The position numbers and the translations under genes were made by a program. From assembly GCA_029204225.1 (NCBI GenBank), contig CM055106.1:11452539-11516538 (forward strand): a DNA stretch of 64,000 nucleotides, written 5' to 3'. Source of the DNA: Diphasiastrum complanatum (lineage: Eukaryota; Streptophyta; Lycopodiopsida; Lycopodiales; Lycopodiaceae). Position 1 is the first letter of the stretch. Each line of letters opens with the position of its first letter. Below, one piece after another: positions 31,730 through 41,988 of this stretch. Under the pieces are notes generated by a model. That model was given only the letters and a program-made list of their open reading frames with translations, had not been told where the DNA came from and did not search any database.

Positions 31730-33060
31730 ATAGATGGCACTCTGGGAGTCCATCATCATCGTGCTTGGCCCCTCTTGTGGTATCCCGATTGCCTCCAACA
31801 TCATTTGTAGCCACACTACCTCATTCGCCACTTTTGAGGCTGCGACATACTCAGCCTCACAAGAGGATTGAGCTACCAGGGTTTGCTTTTTGCATATCCA
31901 GCTGATTGCATCTCCGCACGCTATTGTACATCCTCTAGTAATGGACTTGTTGTCATATTTGCAGCTCGCCCAGCTTGCATCACTATAGTGATGCAGCTCG
32001 AATCCTTTCTCTTCGTTTCTGGCTCTGTAGGTTAACCCAACATTCTGGGTACCCTTCAGATACTATAGGATTCGTTTGGCCATTTTCCAATGTGCTAGAC
32101 CTTGATTGGAACAAAATTGGCTCAATGCGTAAACAGAGAAGGCCGGATCGGGTCTAGTACAAATTGTTAAGTACATCAGACTACCGATTAAGTTCTGGTA
32201 GGGTATACCTGCCATCTTCTGTTCTTCCTCTTCTGTTTTTGGGCAATCATGTTTCATGAGCTTGGCTCCAACTATCATTGGTGTGGCTTTCTCTTTACAG
32301 TCCATCATGTGGTATTGCTTCAGCACTTTTCTGGCGTATTCTGACTGACTCAAGTACATTTCACCATTTTTTTGATCTCTTCTGATCTCCAGTCCTAGGC
32401 ATTTTGTTGCTTCTCCAAGATCTGTGATTTTGTAGTTTTCAGAAATCTGACTCTTCGTGTCTTTGATCAACATTAAGGAATTTCCTATCATCAGCGAATC
32501 ATCCACGAAAATGGTTAGTATCACAAAATCCTTTCCTACTCTTTTGATATAGACATTACAGTCTGGTTGAGTAGGATTGAAGTCTAGAGACTTCAGAAGA
32601 CCATCAAGCTTTTTGTACCAGACTCTGATGCCTATTTTAGACCGTAGATGCATCTCTACAATCGACAGACATATTGTCTGTTGTCGGGGCCTTCATAGCC
32701 TTCAGGTTGCTTCACAAAAATTTCCTCCTCTAGATCTCCGTGGAGAAAGGCTATTTTCACGTCAATCTGGTGAATTTCTGGATTGTACTATGTGGCGTAT
32801 GCAAGGAGCAGCCTTATGCTTGTCATTTTGACCATGAGCGAATATGTGTCAAAATAGTCGACACCATATCTCTGCCTGTAGCCCTTCGCAACAAGCCTTG
32901 CTTTGTAGCGGCCAATCGTGCCATCTAATTTCAACTTTTTCTTGTACACCCACTTGCAGTCGACTACTTTTCTGTTTTCTGGTAGTGGCTCTAATGTCCA
33001 TGCCTCATTTTGCCTCATCGACTCAATTTCTTCTAACATTGCCTATTTTCAGAGTTCTCC
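31730..33060 (-). pseudogene. Copia-E reverse transcriptase and RNase H
   Basis: The first part (33039-32788) has [20 protein letters not shown] and [20 protein letters not shown]. Then, through frameshifts near 32640-32790, come WYKKLDGLLKSLDFNPTQ, VILTIFVDDSLMIGNS (FVDD catalytic box intact), GLEIRRDQKNGEMYLSQSEY and GSLMYLTICTRPDPAFSVYA to 32063. RNase H continues in other frames (YSDASWASCKYD, SWICKKQTLVAQSSCEAEY) to about 31730 and then decays. Confidence 0.85.
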
Positions 33061-33169
33061 CTCTGGACTCTGGATAGCTTCTTGGTATGTTGTTGGCTCT
33101 TTTGTGAAGCTGCAATACTCGAACTGTGTGTCTTCGCTCCATTGAAGATTGTCAGAAGAGCGGTCTGGA

Positions 33170-34390
33170 GGTCTTCTTTGTCTTGTTGACCTTCAAGATT
33201 CATTTCATCGCTGCTCGAACTTTCTTGTTCGTGGGGTCAATCCTCTGCTCCCTGCTACTCTGGAGTTTGGAGAACTGCATTCTAATTTGATGTATGTCCT
33301 CGATCTTCCTCTTGAATAGGCAGCAGTGTGAAGATCTCATGGCCTCTTTCGTCTTTCAGTCCAGGGAATGTGGACTCGTCGAACTTCACATCTCTATTCG
33401 AAACAACCTTCTTCGTGGTTGGATTGTAGAGTCTGTACACATGTGTTCCGTTCGAGTAGCCAACCATGATTGTTTGCTCGAATTTGTCATTGAGCTTGTT
33501 TCTCTTTTCCTTTGGAATGTGCTTGTATGCTGCACATCCAAACACTCGTACGTATGACAGATCAGGCTTTCTGCCTGTCCACATTTCGTATGGTGTTTTG
33601 TTCTCTAGCACTGTCATTGTAGATTTGTTCTACAGGTGTACAGCTGCAGCTATTGCCTCGGCCCAGAATTGGCCTGGAAATTGAGCCTGTGCTATCATGC
33701 ATCTGGCTCCTTCGACTGGCGTTCTATTTTTTCTTTCTGCCACACCGTTGTATTCTGGTGTGTATGCAGGAGTGAACTGGTGTTCGATCCCTGTTCTTCG
33801 CACAATCTTGAGAATTCTGTGCTTTTGAATTCACCTCCATTGTCAGATCTAAGGATCTATATCCTTTTTGAGGTGTGTCGCTCTGCGAATGCCACGAACT
33901 TCTTGAAATAATCAAATACATCGGATTTCTTCTTTAAGTAGTAGATCGTGGTCATTCGGCTATAAACATCTATGAACATTAGAAAATATCTCAAACTTGA
34001 GAGCGAATATGTTTTCATCGGTCCATAGAAATCAGAGTGGACGAGCTTAAGGACTTCCTTGGCTCTCCTTCCCTCATGCGTGAACAGATTTTGATGTTGC
34101 TTGTCTTTCTAACAAGCTTTGCAGAACTGAAGCCTTGATATTTTGAGACCTGTGACAATGTCCTTTGTGTTCATGTCGTACAAGCTCCGCATGTTCATAT
34201 GATACATTCTCCTATGTCAAAGCTGATCTTGGTTTTCTGAAGCACTTAATATGCTTTCAGAGTTGTTGATTATTTTAGCCTGGTAGAGATTTTCTTCTCT
34301 GCATCCGATCGTCAACAACTAGTTTGTCATCTTCTTGATCATACGACAAGTGTTGCCGTGAAACAAATGGCAGATCTGCTTGGCCTGACA
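33170..34390 (-). pseudogene. Copia-E integrase and pre-integrase region
   Basis: The C-terminal part (33617-33282) has MTVLENKTPYEMWTGRKPDL, VRVFGCAAYKHIPKEKRNKL, GYSNGTHVYRLYNP and VSNRDVKFDES, typical of copia integrase. Upstream core pieces (KSDNGGEFKS-type near 33820-33850, zinc-finger remnants near 34100) lie in several frames. The gene is decayed. Confidence 0.7.
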
Positions 34391-34394
34391 TTGT

Positions 34395-35463
34395 TCATAG
34401 CTGTAGAGAGCCAATGCCTTTGACATCGTGTTTGCTTCCATCACCTAAAATCACTACTCTGTCATTTTCGAGTTCGCGAAAGTTGATCAAGATCTTCTTG
34501 TTGCAAATTATGTGAGATGTTGCTCCTAAATCAATGACTACATCGTAGTCATGTTCAGAGTAGCTTGTCGAAGCTTCGTCGAGTATCGTGAAAGCTTCGT
34601 CACCTCTTTCAGCATCCTTTGATGACTCTGCAATGTTTGCCTTTTCACCTTTGTTTTTTCTTTTTGGGTTGAATCTGCAGTCGTATGCAGAATGCCCTTT
34701 CTTCTTGTAGTGCATGCAAGGTATTGTTGGATTGAACCAGTATTTGTTGGTCGTATGGCCTGGTTTGTGGCAGTGATCACAGGAAGAATATTGTTGATTT
34801 GAGGACTTCGTCTTCTCGAATCTTGGCTTGTTTTTGTTCTTCTTCTTTCCTTTTGTGAAGAGATCCTTCTCTTGATCACTGCTTCTCTCTCCTTCGTCTT
34901 TCATCAGTCTCTCATCAACGACAAGACTGACTACTTTGTCGAATGTCATATCTGGTAGACTCAGTATGAGCATTCTCAGTGGCTGATAGGATGTCGGTAG
35001 AGATTTCATGAAGTACATCAGTTGTTGTGGTGCTGGGACTTGGTGCTCCTGTCTTGATGCAGCAAGTTGAGCAAAGATCGTTTTGATCTTCAACGTGCTG
35101 ATCCAACTGGTTGTCATCCCACCGTATTGATTGCAGCTGATTGTGAAGGTACATGACTGAAGCTGCAGTCCTCGCTTCATACTTCTGCTTTAATCTTTCT
35201 CATGCTGCATGGCTACTTTCGCAGTCTTCAATCTGCATGAGTAGATCTTCATTTATGGACGAAACGATGATCGCCATTGCACGCTCATCGTTTCTGATCC
35301 ATTCAGCTCTCTTCGGGTCTCCCTCTGAAGGCTGCACCTTCGAGAGCTTGGTCACCGACCAGATGCCTTCGCCATTCAGGAGTGTTTTGATTTTGAATTT
35401 TCAGATTCTGTAATTTGCACCATCAAGACTGATTGCTACTCTAGTCTGGATTGTCGTAGCCAT
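34395..35463 (-). pseudogene. Copia-E gag and protease
   Basis: The gag start is the ATG at 35463 (MATTIQTRVAISLDGANYRI), with stops and a shift before 35180. The ORF 35180-34395 holds QQLMYFMKSLPTSYQPLRML, a basic linker, two Cys/His knuckles (CDHCHKPGHTTNKY; CMHYKKKGHSAYDC, one Cys lost in each) and the protease motif VIDLGATSHIICNKK. The usual DSGATSH has Ser changed to Leu next to the catalytic Asp. It ends with GDGSKHDVKGIGSL. Confidence 0.85.
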
Positions 35464-35517
35464 ATTGTGTTGTCTGGAAGAATCATTGCTGGGATATCAG
35501 TAGTGATAACCTGGCTA

Positions 35518-35528
35518 CTCTGATACCA
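35518..35528 (-). other. Copia-E primer binding site
   Basis: The minus strand reads TGGTATCAGAG immediately inside the LTR and then diverges from the tRNA complement. It is an initiator-Met type site of 11 matching bases. Confidence 0.75.
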
Positions 35529-36279
35529 TGTCACAGAAGGCCAGATCGTTTCGTGTTCGTCTTCTCCTTCTCTCTTCATGAACAATTTTCTTTCTTTTTG
35601 AATTTTCTTTTCATGCGGAAGCCCTTACAGGATCCCAGACACTCGACTATGCATCACAAAACATATTTTATTCTAGAAATCAAGACACGCAGCACAAGAC
35701 AAAGAGAGCGACTATATTGTCAGTTTGGTTTTGGAGCGAGATTATCAGTGTCTTGCTCGTTGGCGGATTGACACTCTGCTCTTACATTGTGTTCTGCTCA
35801 TTGGCAGACTTTCATTCACAGCTATAGTGTCTTTACTTTCTTACTCTATTTGCTACGTTTTTCTCTGTCTCGTATAGATCTCTGTATTCACATATATCTT
35901 GTTATGATCTAGAGAGGATCGTTTATACCTCCACTATGTGGAGTTTACAAGATAGCTAAACGTCGAATCACATGAGTAGTTAATGCTAATCAACTAGTTA
36001 GTTAGCCTCTGTCATTGCTACTCATTTCAGCTGGGCGTGAAGCTCGTTGAGCTACCAGCTGTCAACTCGAAAGATTTTTCTTCGTTTGATTCGTAATCTG
36101 CCGTTTGCTTTCATTCTTTTCGTAGTTTTTGTTTTGCGTCCCTTTTTTCGGTTTGTGATCCTGGAGGTGTGTTTTCGATTCGCAAATGATCCACGAATTG
36201 TTCGTGCTTTGAGTCAAAGACACGTTGACTACAGCGAATCATTCTCGTTCAACCTTCGTGTCTTGTTCGTGCTTCAACA
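35529..36279 (-). repeat. Copia-E 5' LTR
   Basis: On the plus strand it starts TGTCACAGAAGG and ends GTGCTTCAACA, giving TG..CA ends and 751 bp. Copia-F protease coding resumes at 36280. It contains several TTCG/CGAA strings (CACGAATTGTTCGTG near 36191). There is no partner LTR in the window, so the right boundary rests on the break in Copia-F. Confidence 0.65.
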
Positions 36280-37766
36280 AAGTTGCAGGAGTTCACCATT
36301 TTTTACAGTGCTTACCATAGCTTGAGTAAAAGATCTCGCATTCAATTTGTAGAGTCGATTCTCGTTGACTCTAGCTCCTGTAGCAATCACTTTGTAGTGA
36401 TTCTTGATGTCCTTGACAAGACATTTGTCACTGTCAAACTCAACCTTGAGTTGTTGATCAGCCATCATCCCAACAGATAGTAGATTGCTAGCTAAGCCAG
36501 GTACATATTGCACATTGCTTATCTGCTTTATCTTCCCACTGGCTAACTTCACTGGTACCACTCCAATTGCTTTAAGAGATAGCAATTTGCCATCAGCTTG
36601 TCCAACTTCATCACCATTGTGAGTTTCCTTGAGTTCTGAAAACCACTCTTTCCTTGAAGTCATGTGCTTGGATGCACCACTATCAATGTACCATGTATCC
36701 TTGGCTTCATCACTTGTCATTAATGCTGTAATGAACAATTTTGAACTCTCACCAGTATCATCTTCATATTGATCATCATCGTATTGATGTTGATCAGTAT
36801 AATTGTCTTCATAATAACAGTCATCAAATTGATGTTGATCAGCATAATTTCCCGCTTGCCATTTGTCTTTTCTTTGTTCCATCTCCTTCTGTTTCTTGAA
36901 GCATTCACATCCCAGTGGCCAGGTTTGTTGCAGTACCTACAATTTTCAGGTTTATTTTGTCTTGAATAGTCGTGTCCTTGACCTCGGCCTTGATTCCAAT
37001 TGTCTCGATTCGGACTATCATTGACTTGCTCATGAAATTGTTGAAATGATCCCCGGCTTGAGTTTCCTCCTCTCGATTGATACCTTCCACGGCCAAATCT
37101 TTCATCTCGTCCTCTAACTGCAAGAGCTTGATCATAGCTCCTGTTACGATGATTCAAGTTCTCTTGACGTTGCTCTTCTTGCAAAAGCAATCCACCTAGT
37201 TCTTCATAGGTTGGAAGATTTTCTCTTGTCACAAACATGTAATGTAACTCACTCAGACTATTCAATGTCAATTGCACGATCTCACGATCTTGTACTCACT
37301 CTCCAACTGCTGCTAATTGGTCACGGATCTCTTTGATCTTCAGCATGTGATCGGTAGTAGTTGCATCATGCAATTTCGTCTTCAAAAACAATATTCGAGA
37401 TGTATTTGTCGTTTCAAAAAATGCCTTCAATGTATCCCACGCTTCTTTTGGTCCTTCTAAATCTGAAATATAGGGAATAATTGCATCTCTAACTGATAAG
37501 TTGATGACATTCTGGGCTTTCCGTTTTCTCCTACCAAATGCCCGCTGATCTTCTTCAATCACTGACCTTGTCTCTTCACCTGTCACGATCTCCCACAGCT
37601 CCTTTTACATCCTTCATAGCTATGTTGGAGAATATGCTGGTTGCCTTCGAAGAGAGTGAGAGAGCTTGAATAAAAAATGTTCGCTTCAAACTGGCTCGAA
37701 CAAGAAAGGAGAGAACATCTAAACTGTCTTTGAACTGGCTCGAAGAAGAAATGCTCACTTCAAATC
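36280..37766 (-). mobile_element. Copia-F: gag-protease remnant
   Basis: Minus-strand gag (37586-36720) has INLSVRDAIIPYISDLEGPK, AWDTLKAFFETTNTSRILFL, an Arg/Gly-rich tail (GRGRYQSRGGNSSRG) and knuckle CRYCNKPGHWDVNA (last Cys lost). Protease (36882-36274) has WYIDSGASKHMTSRKEWFSE, VPVKLASGKIKQISNVQYVP, NLLSVGMMADQQLKVEFDSD and NRLYKLNA. It stops at 36280 against the Copia-E LTR. Pol is absent. Confidence 0.8.
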
Positions 37767-38234
37767 TCGTGTCTGGGGGAAGATGCCAATCTGCTTTCTC
37801 TCGCTATCACTGAAGAACACATGGTTATGGCTGCCGACTTGGCTTCAAATGATAACTGTAGATAAATGCAGAAAACCATCACTAGATAAGCTTTGAAGGT
37901 TGTCTCTGGAGAAACATTGAATGTTGTTTGCATGGCTTCGAATAAAAAGAGAGAATGTCGCGACAAGAAGAGCCTTAGTGCCTTTGTTTGGAGGATGTTT
38001 GATCTTTGATAGGTGCCCTTCAGAAAGTTTAATAGCTTCGAATTGAATTTGAATAAGCATGTCAACAGCAACCAATGCGTGCCCTTCAAATATGTTAGCA
38101 ACATATTTATGGCTTGATCCAAATGGTTTCCTGGTCTATTTACCGACTAAATAGTCTTGATAGGCATGTAATTCGATGACTCTTGATAGAGTCAATTTTG
38201 GGTGTGTCGTGATGATCATCACCGAGCTATCGTA
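37767..38234 (-). other. Unassigned stretch between two copia gag remnants
   Basis: Short minus-strand ORFs (38122-37760, 38075-37845) show no family match. TTCAAACTGGCTCGAA and a close variant occur near 37684 and 37731. It may be decayed LTR or leader of Copia-F. Confidence 0.35.
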
Positions 38235-38543
38235 TTAACTTGGCAAGCTTGAAAGCAACGTCATTACTGCATCTTGATCGTCTACGATTGATTCGACAGT
38301 GGCCATTTGCTTCAGTAGGTTCTTGAACTGGTTGATGTGCTTCTGTAGTGAGTCACCATTTGTCATCGTGAGGGAGAAGAATCTCCTTCTGAGGTGTAGC
38401 TTGGAAACTACATTGCACACATGGTACAATGTGCTCAAGATGTCCCAGACTTCTTTCGACAGCCTCCATTGGGAGATTGTTGAAGCTTATCGAGCTTTAA
38501 CAATATACCTGATAATGTAGGTACTAGATTAAGGAATCAGATA
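38235..38543 (-). pseudogene. Copia-G gag fragment
   Basis: LHLRRRFFSLTMTNGDSLQK followed by HINQFKNLLKQMATVESIVD and LLSSLP is the mid-gag block of copia (UBN2 type). It lies directly inside a primer site and LTR. Only this fragment of the element remains. Confidence 0.7.
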
Positions 38544-38556
38544 GGCTCTGATACCA
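38544..38556 (-). other. Copia-G primer binding site (initiator Met tRNA)
   Basis: The minus strand reads TGGTATCAGAGCC directly before the LTR edge at 38557. Confidence 0.85.
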
Positions 38557-39030
38557 TGTCGGAAAAAGAACAATAATAATATGAATGGGTCGAACAATCA
38601 GATCGGAACGATCCTACTACTGCACGAAAGTGGTGGTCGACTGATTCCCTCGGTGCTTACACTACAACATCAATAGGCGAACACAAAACATAGCTTAATT
38701 GTGTGGTCGTTTGCAGAAGCGAAATGAGCAGACAATCAGACAGAGCACTAAGATAGCCAGACAATAAACGGAATAACGATGCATACAATATTGACAAGAA
38801 CTCTAAACGCAATTAGAAAATAGTGATTGATTTAGATTAATGTATAGAAATACACGTCGGTTTGATGCCATGAGCACAAGACAATAGTGGATGAAATTGT
38901 GTGCTCAAGAAGCTAACTCTGCTTTGTAAAAGCTATGATCTTATTAATGAAAATCAGTCTGAAAGAAAAAATTGATGCGTGAAAGCATCTACAATGTCTG
39001 TCTCTAATTCAACATATTGATTAGATTACA
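38557..39030 (-). repeat. Copia-G 5' LTR (outer end tentative)
   Basis: Starts TGTCGGAAAAAG on the plus strand, right after the primer site. The outer end is placed at GATTAGATTACA near 39030 because that gives TG..CA ends. There is no partner copy to confirm this. Confidence 0.5.
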
Positions 39031-39395
39031 ATAGCAATCTATATACCATTCACAATTGTGTTGATGTATGTACAAGAAGGTGGCGTGGAGCCGTTGTGCC
39101 TTCTGAAGTAGATCGTGCCAGCTGTTGTCATTGTCCAAGTAGTTGCACAATACAAGAAGTGGGTGTGAGAAGGCTTCAACCATTTGGAGTTGAGCATGCC
39201 ACTACCGATTGTTGATAAAGTTGGGATAGTCGTTTGATGGTCCTCGACGATAGTCGGTTGAGTCGACAAGTGGGACTCCCCCGATAAGTCGGTCAAGTCA
39301 GGGGGTTTCCCCGACAAGTTGGCCTTACTCGACAAGTTGGACCTCTTCGATAAGCGGATGCCATTTCGGTACTTGTCTCCAACAAGAGAGTATTT
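39031..39395. other. Unassigned spacer with short CGACAAGT-type repeats
   Basis: No gene. Between about 39262 and 39350 the strings CGACAAGT and CGATAAG recur five times, interspersed with GTCGG and GG(A/T)CTC. It lies between the Copia-G LTR and the next copia LTR. Confidence 0.4.
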
Positions 39396-39560
39396 TGTGA
39401 AGATTATTAAAATATTATATTCCTATCTCGAGTTGGGGGCCATGTCCATGGTGATGTCCACTAAATTTCATGTTGTACATAAAAGGTATGTGAATTGAGC
39501 ACATAACCTTCTAGTATAGCTCAGATTTGAGTTAGATAGGTTCAATTTTGATGACATGCA

Positions 39561-39704
39561 TGTTGGAATATCAATCCACACTCTAGAGGGAACTATCAAA
39601 CAGCGCGGATAGCTTAGTGGTAAAGCATCCCATCCGGTATGAGAGAGGTCCTGGTTTCGAATCCTAGTCTGTCCATCCATATTATGATTTATGGATTTCT
39701 AACA
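39561..39704 (+). repeat. TRIM 5' LTR
   Basis: 144 bp with TG..CA ends, immediately followed by the primer site with no spacer. It differs from the 3' LTR by a 12-bp segment (within 39617-39628) and a few substitutions. Confidence 0.93.
39603..39675 (+). tRNA. tRNA-like sequence inside the TRIM 5' LTR
   Basis: 73 nt fold into a full cloverleaf. The acceptor stem (39603-39609 with 39668-39674) has six of seven pairs including two G-U. The D stem GCTT/AAGC is perfect. The anticodon stem TCCCA/TGAGA has one mismatch and the T stem CTGGT/CCTAG one mismatch and one G-U. A box-like TAGCTTAGTGG (39610-39620) and B box-like GGTTTCGAATCC (39653-39664) are present, and the discriminator is A. Position 33 is C instead of the near-invariant U and the loop reads TCCGGTA, so decoding identity is unclear. 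No T-run terminator follows closely. It is probably a captured tRNA serving as a Pol III promoter module, not a functional tRNA gene. Confidence 0.7.
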
Positions 39705-39717
39705 TGGTATCAGAGCC
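39705..39717 (+). other. TRIM primer binding site (initiator Met tRNA)
   Basis: TGGTATCAGAGCC directly abuts the LTR end, a perfect complement of the plant initiator-Met tRNA 3' end. Confidence 0.93.
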
Positions 39718-39811
39718 AAGTTAGACCTAACAGTTCATGGTGTCAAAGCCATGGTTAGGTGACCCAAGTTGTGGGGCAGGTGACAACTAGGACCCCAACC
39801 AAGTGTGGCTT

Positions 39812-39820
39812 GAGGAGGGG
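39812..39820 (+). other. TRIM polypurine tract
   Basis: GAGGAGGGG immediately before the 3' LTR, the expected second-strand primer. Confidence 0.85.
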
Positions 39821-39952
39821 TGTTGGAATATCAATCCACACTCTAGAGAGAACTATCAAACAGGGCGGATAGCTCAGCCATCCAGTATGAGGGAGGTCCT
39901 GGGTTTGAATCCTAGTCTGTCCATCCATATTATGATTTATGGATTTCTAACA
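39821..39952 (+). repeat. TRIM 3' LTR
   Basis: 132 bp, colinear with the 5' LTR except for loss of 12 bp corresponding to TGGTAAAGCATC in the D arm of the tRNA-like segment. Followed by the target duplication ATGCA. Confidence 0.93.
39863..39923 (+). pseudogene. Truncated tRNA-like sequence in the TRIM 3' LTR
   Basis: The counterpart of 39603-39675 with the D loop, the 3' half of the D stem and part of the anticodon stem deleted. Its acceptor stem GGGCGGA/TCTGTCC pairs at all seven positions (two G-U), and its T stem CTGGG/CCTAG pairs fully with one G-U. Both are better than in the 5' copy. Together the copies imply a fully paired ancestor. Confidence 0.7.
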
Positions 39953-40520
39953 ATGCAGATGTTTAGATAGCATACAAAGTCATATTGTATGCATGCAAGC
40001 CACATGCAATTAGTGCATGCAACATGCAAAGTGGTTTCTGTGATCTACACATGTCTAGGCAAATTTATGAGTTGACATGCAGTACATGCAATATCCATGC
40101 ATGCAACTACACATGTGAATCACTAGTAGGTGAATTAGTTCAGTTAAGTGGACATTCCATGCAACTCCACTGTAGGAATTCGAGTCTCTCTCATGTAGGA
40201 AAATCTTGGCATGTTTTGCCATATTGTGAATATTGAGATTTTGGTGTTTTGGACTCATTCTCTCTCTCTACCCGAGTTTTCTATGATTAATTTTCTCTCT
40301 CTACCTGAGAGCAGCCTCTTTTTCCCATATTGAGCAATTAGAATTATTTCTGACATTCATTTCTCATAGTGAGGAGTTAGATTTTTTCATCAGATGTATG
40401 CCATTCTTGTCTTAGATTTTTCAAGCATACTGTTCTTTGATCAATCTTGTGCAATCACAACACCTCAGTAAAGATCCTGTAGGGTGTGTGGTGAAGTTCA
40501 CACGTGATAAAAACTTCACA

Positions 40521-40532
40521 TGGTATTAGAGC
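40521..40532 (+). other. Copia-C2 primer binding site
   Basis: TGGTATTAGAGC right after the LTR: the initiator-Met type with one change (C to T). Confidence 0.8.
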
Positions 40533-41145
40533 TTCATGCTTTGAAGAGGTGAGGGTGTATACATCAGATCTACAGTGCTTTTGCTTGCAAGAACTCAGAT
40601 TTGGGAGAAGGATTCAAACTCGCTGAGAGACAAGCCATCTGAGGACCATAAGTGGATCAATAAGAGCCTGATCAGCTCCAGCGGAACCTTGTACGAACAT
40701 AGAGCTCACACGTGTGAAGTCAGCCCTCATTAATGAGTGCTACTTCTCAAGATTTGATCCAAATTTGATGTTCTATAGCTTGTTAGATAGGTATTGAAGA
40801 GTGAAATGTGTTGCTCTTGTTTCTAAATCAATTTGATTTGTTTTTAAAAGAGTTTTAGGCAATCAGAGAGTTTGAGAGGGTACTAAAATCGTGGGATATG
40901 CCAAAGTGAGCACACATCAGTCTTTTTCACCCATTTCATCATTTTTCACTGTCAATCAATAAGACTTGGATAGAAGTGAGTGTTCTGAGGTCTTAGACTT
41001 TTCATTTCACACATCTTACTGTGTTTGAGTTAAAAGTAAGTCCCTAGGGAGTTTTTTAGTACTTTGAAACTCGTGGGAGAGATAGATTCTTACTTGCATG
41101 TGCTTCTTCTTTGTGACTGAAGCAAGACCCAAATTCAAGATAGAT

Positions 41146-41967
41146 TGTTGGGGGTATTCCCAAAAAAGTGTAAAGAAATAAAATCGTCCAATAAAATGTG
41201 TTGCGCGGGCATGGCATCCTGCGTGTATAAGCCCATGGCCCAATGAACACGCAAGCCAAAGTGTAAATAAAATAAAATAGACTTGGGCCTTTGTAGTTAA
41301 AATAAAATTTGAGGCCCAAAGTCAATTTTAAACTTAGAGTTTACTTTTTAGACTTGGGTCCAATTTTGGACTCACATGAATCTTGTGATTTCCAAAGTAC
41401 TTTTTGTGAACCCTTGGATCAAGTTGGGTCCAAGATGAATAGATAGGATCAATGTGAATATTAGCCAATAGGATTGAGGGGCAAGGGCCTTCCCCATTTT
41501 ATAAAAAGACACCTTTTGTACACTATTTGGATGCTTAATAGAGAGGAGGAGACTCTACTATTTTGAGAGCTCAAGCATCCTCATTTGCTAATCAATCTTG
41601 CTTATGCTATTGTTGTGTTTGCTTGTTATTTCCATTTCTTCCATGCTTTTTGTTTGTGATTAGTTAAGGTTTCTCCATAAGCAATGACATTGAGCATTTG
41701 AGCTAACCTCCATCTCATCTCTCTCTCTCTTCCTCTCTTCTCTTCTCTCTTCCTCTTCTTGTCTATCCTTTCCCTTCACTCAAAAGCATGATGAATGTTA
41801 GTGCAGAGGAGCAGAGTTAAAGGAGGGTAGTGTTAGTGGTGAATAGAGTTAAGGGAGAAAGTAGGAAACTAGCTAAAAATAACATCTATGCATAGTTTGG
41901 TACCTATCTAGTGATACCCTTGTTGACAGGCGGGAGGGCTATACTACGCGAGATCTTCGACCCTACA
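41146..41967 (+). repeat. Gypsy-B 5' LTR
   Basis: 822 bp, TGTTGGGGGTATTCCC...CGACCCTACA. The last 634 bp match 46039-46664 closely, including a CT-rich run near 41713-41760. Ends are TG..CA. Confidence 0.9.
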
Positions 41968-41968
41968 G

Positions 41969-41988
41969 TGGCGCCGTTGCTGGGGATA
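41969..41988 (+). other. Gypsy-B primer binding site (tRNA-Asp)
   Basis: TGGCGCCGTTGCTGGGGATA lies one base after the LTR. It matches the complement of plant tRNA-Asp (TGGCGCCGTTGCCGGGGATC) with an internal change at one position. Confidence 0.9.

Larger units (their letters stand above)
31700..35528 (-). mobile_element. Copia-E: Ty1/copia element body
   Basis: Minus-strand order is LTR (36279-35529), primer site, gag, protease, integrase, RT, RNase H, ending near 31700 inside RNase H. All domains are represented, but each is interrupted by one or more frameshifts. No left LTR was recognised, so the 3' end is lost. Its right LTR borders Copia-F sequence, suggesting insertion into that element. 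Confidence 0.8.
39561..39952 (+). mobile_element. TRIM: 392-bp miniature LTR retrotransposon with tRNA-like LTRs
   Basis: Two direct repeats (39561-39704, 144 bp; 39821-39952, 132 bp), both TGTTGGAATATC...TTTCTAACA, enclose only 116 bp. That internal part begins with a perfect initiator-Met primer site and ends in a purine tract. The perfect target duplication ATGCA flanks it (39556-39560 and 39953-39957), proving insertion as a unit into the Copia-C2 LTR. There is no coding capacity, so it would depend on enzymes of other elements. Each LTR holds a tRNA-like segment. The known TRIM family Cassandra carries 5S rRNA in its LTRs; here the embedded gene is tRNA-like instead. Confidence 0.93.
39396..40520 (+). 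repeat. Copia-C2 5' LTR, split by the TRIM
   Basis: Start TGTGAAGATTATTAAAAT corresponds to the Copia-C LTR start (TGTCAAGATTAGTAAAAT on the minus strand at 15748). The end, AACTTCACA, directly precedes the primer site. Removing the TRIM and one copy of its duplication restores continuity with Copia-C (GATGACATGCAGATGTTTAG-like in both). Confidence 0.8.

Noticed and set aside
39603-39675. Reading the tRNA-like segment as an ordinary host tRNA gene
   Set aside because: It sits inside an LTR repeated on the other side of the element, position 33 is not U, the stems have mismatches, and no T-run terminator follows. It is part of the TRIM.
39561-39952. Calling the TRIM a Cassandra element
   Set aside because: Cassandra LTRs carry 5S rRNA with its A box, intermediate element and C box. 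Here the internal promoter arrangement and fold are those of a tRNA.
39561-39952. Calling the repeat a tRNA-derived SINE
   Set aside because: LTR ends, primer site, polypurine tract and a 5-bp duplication identify an LTR element. No poly-A or simple-repeat tail is present.
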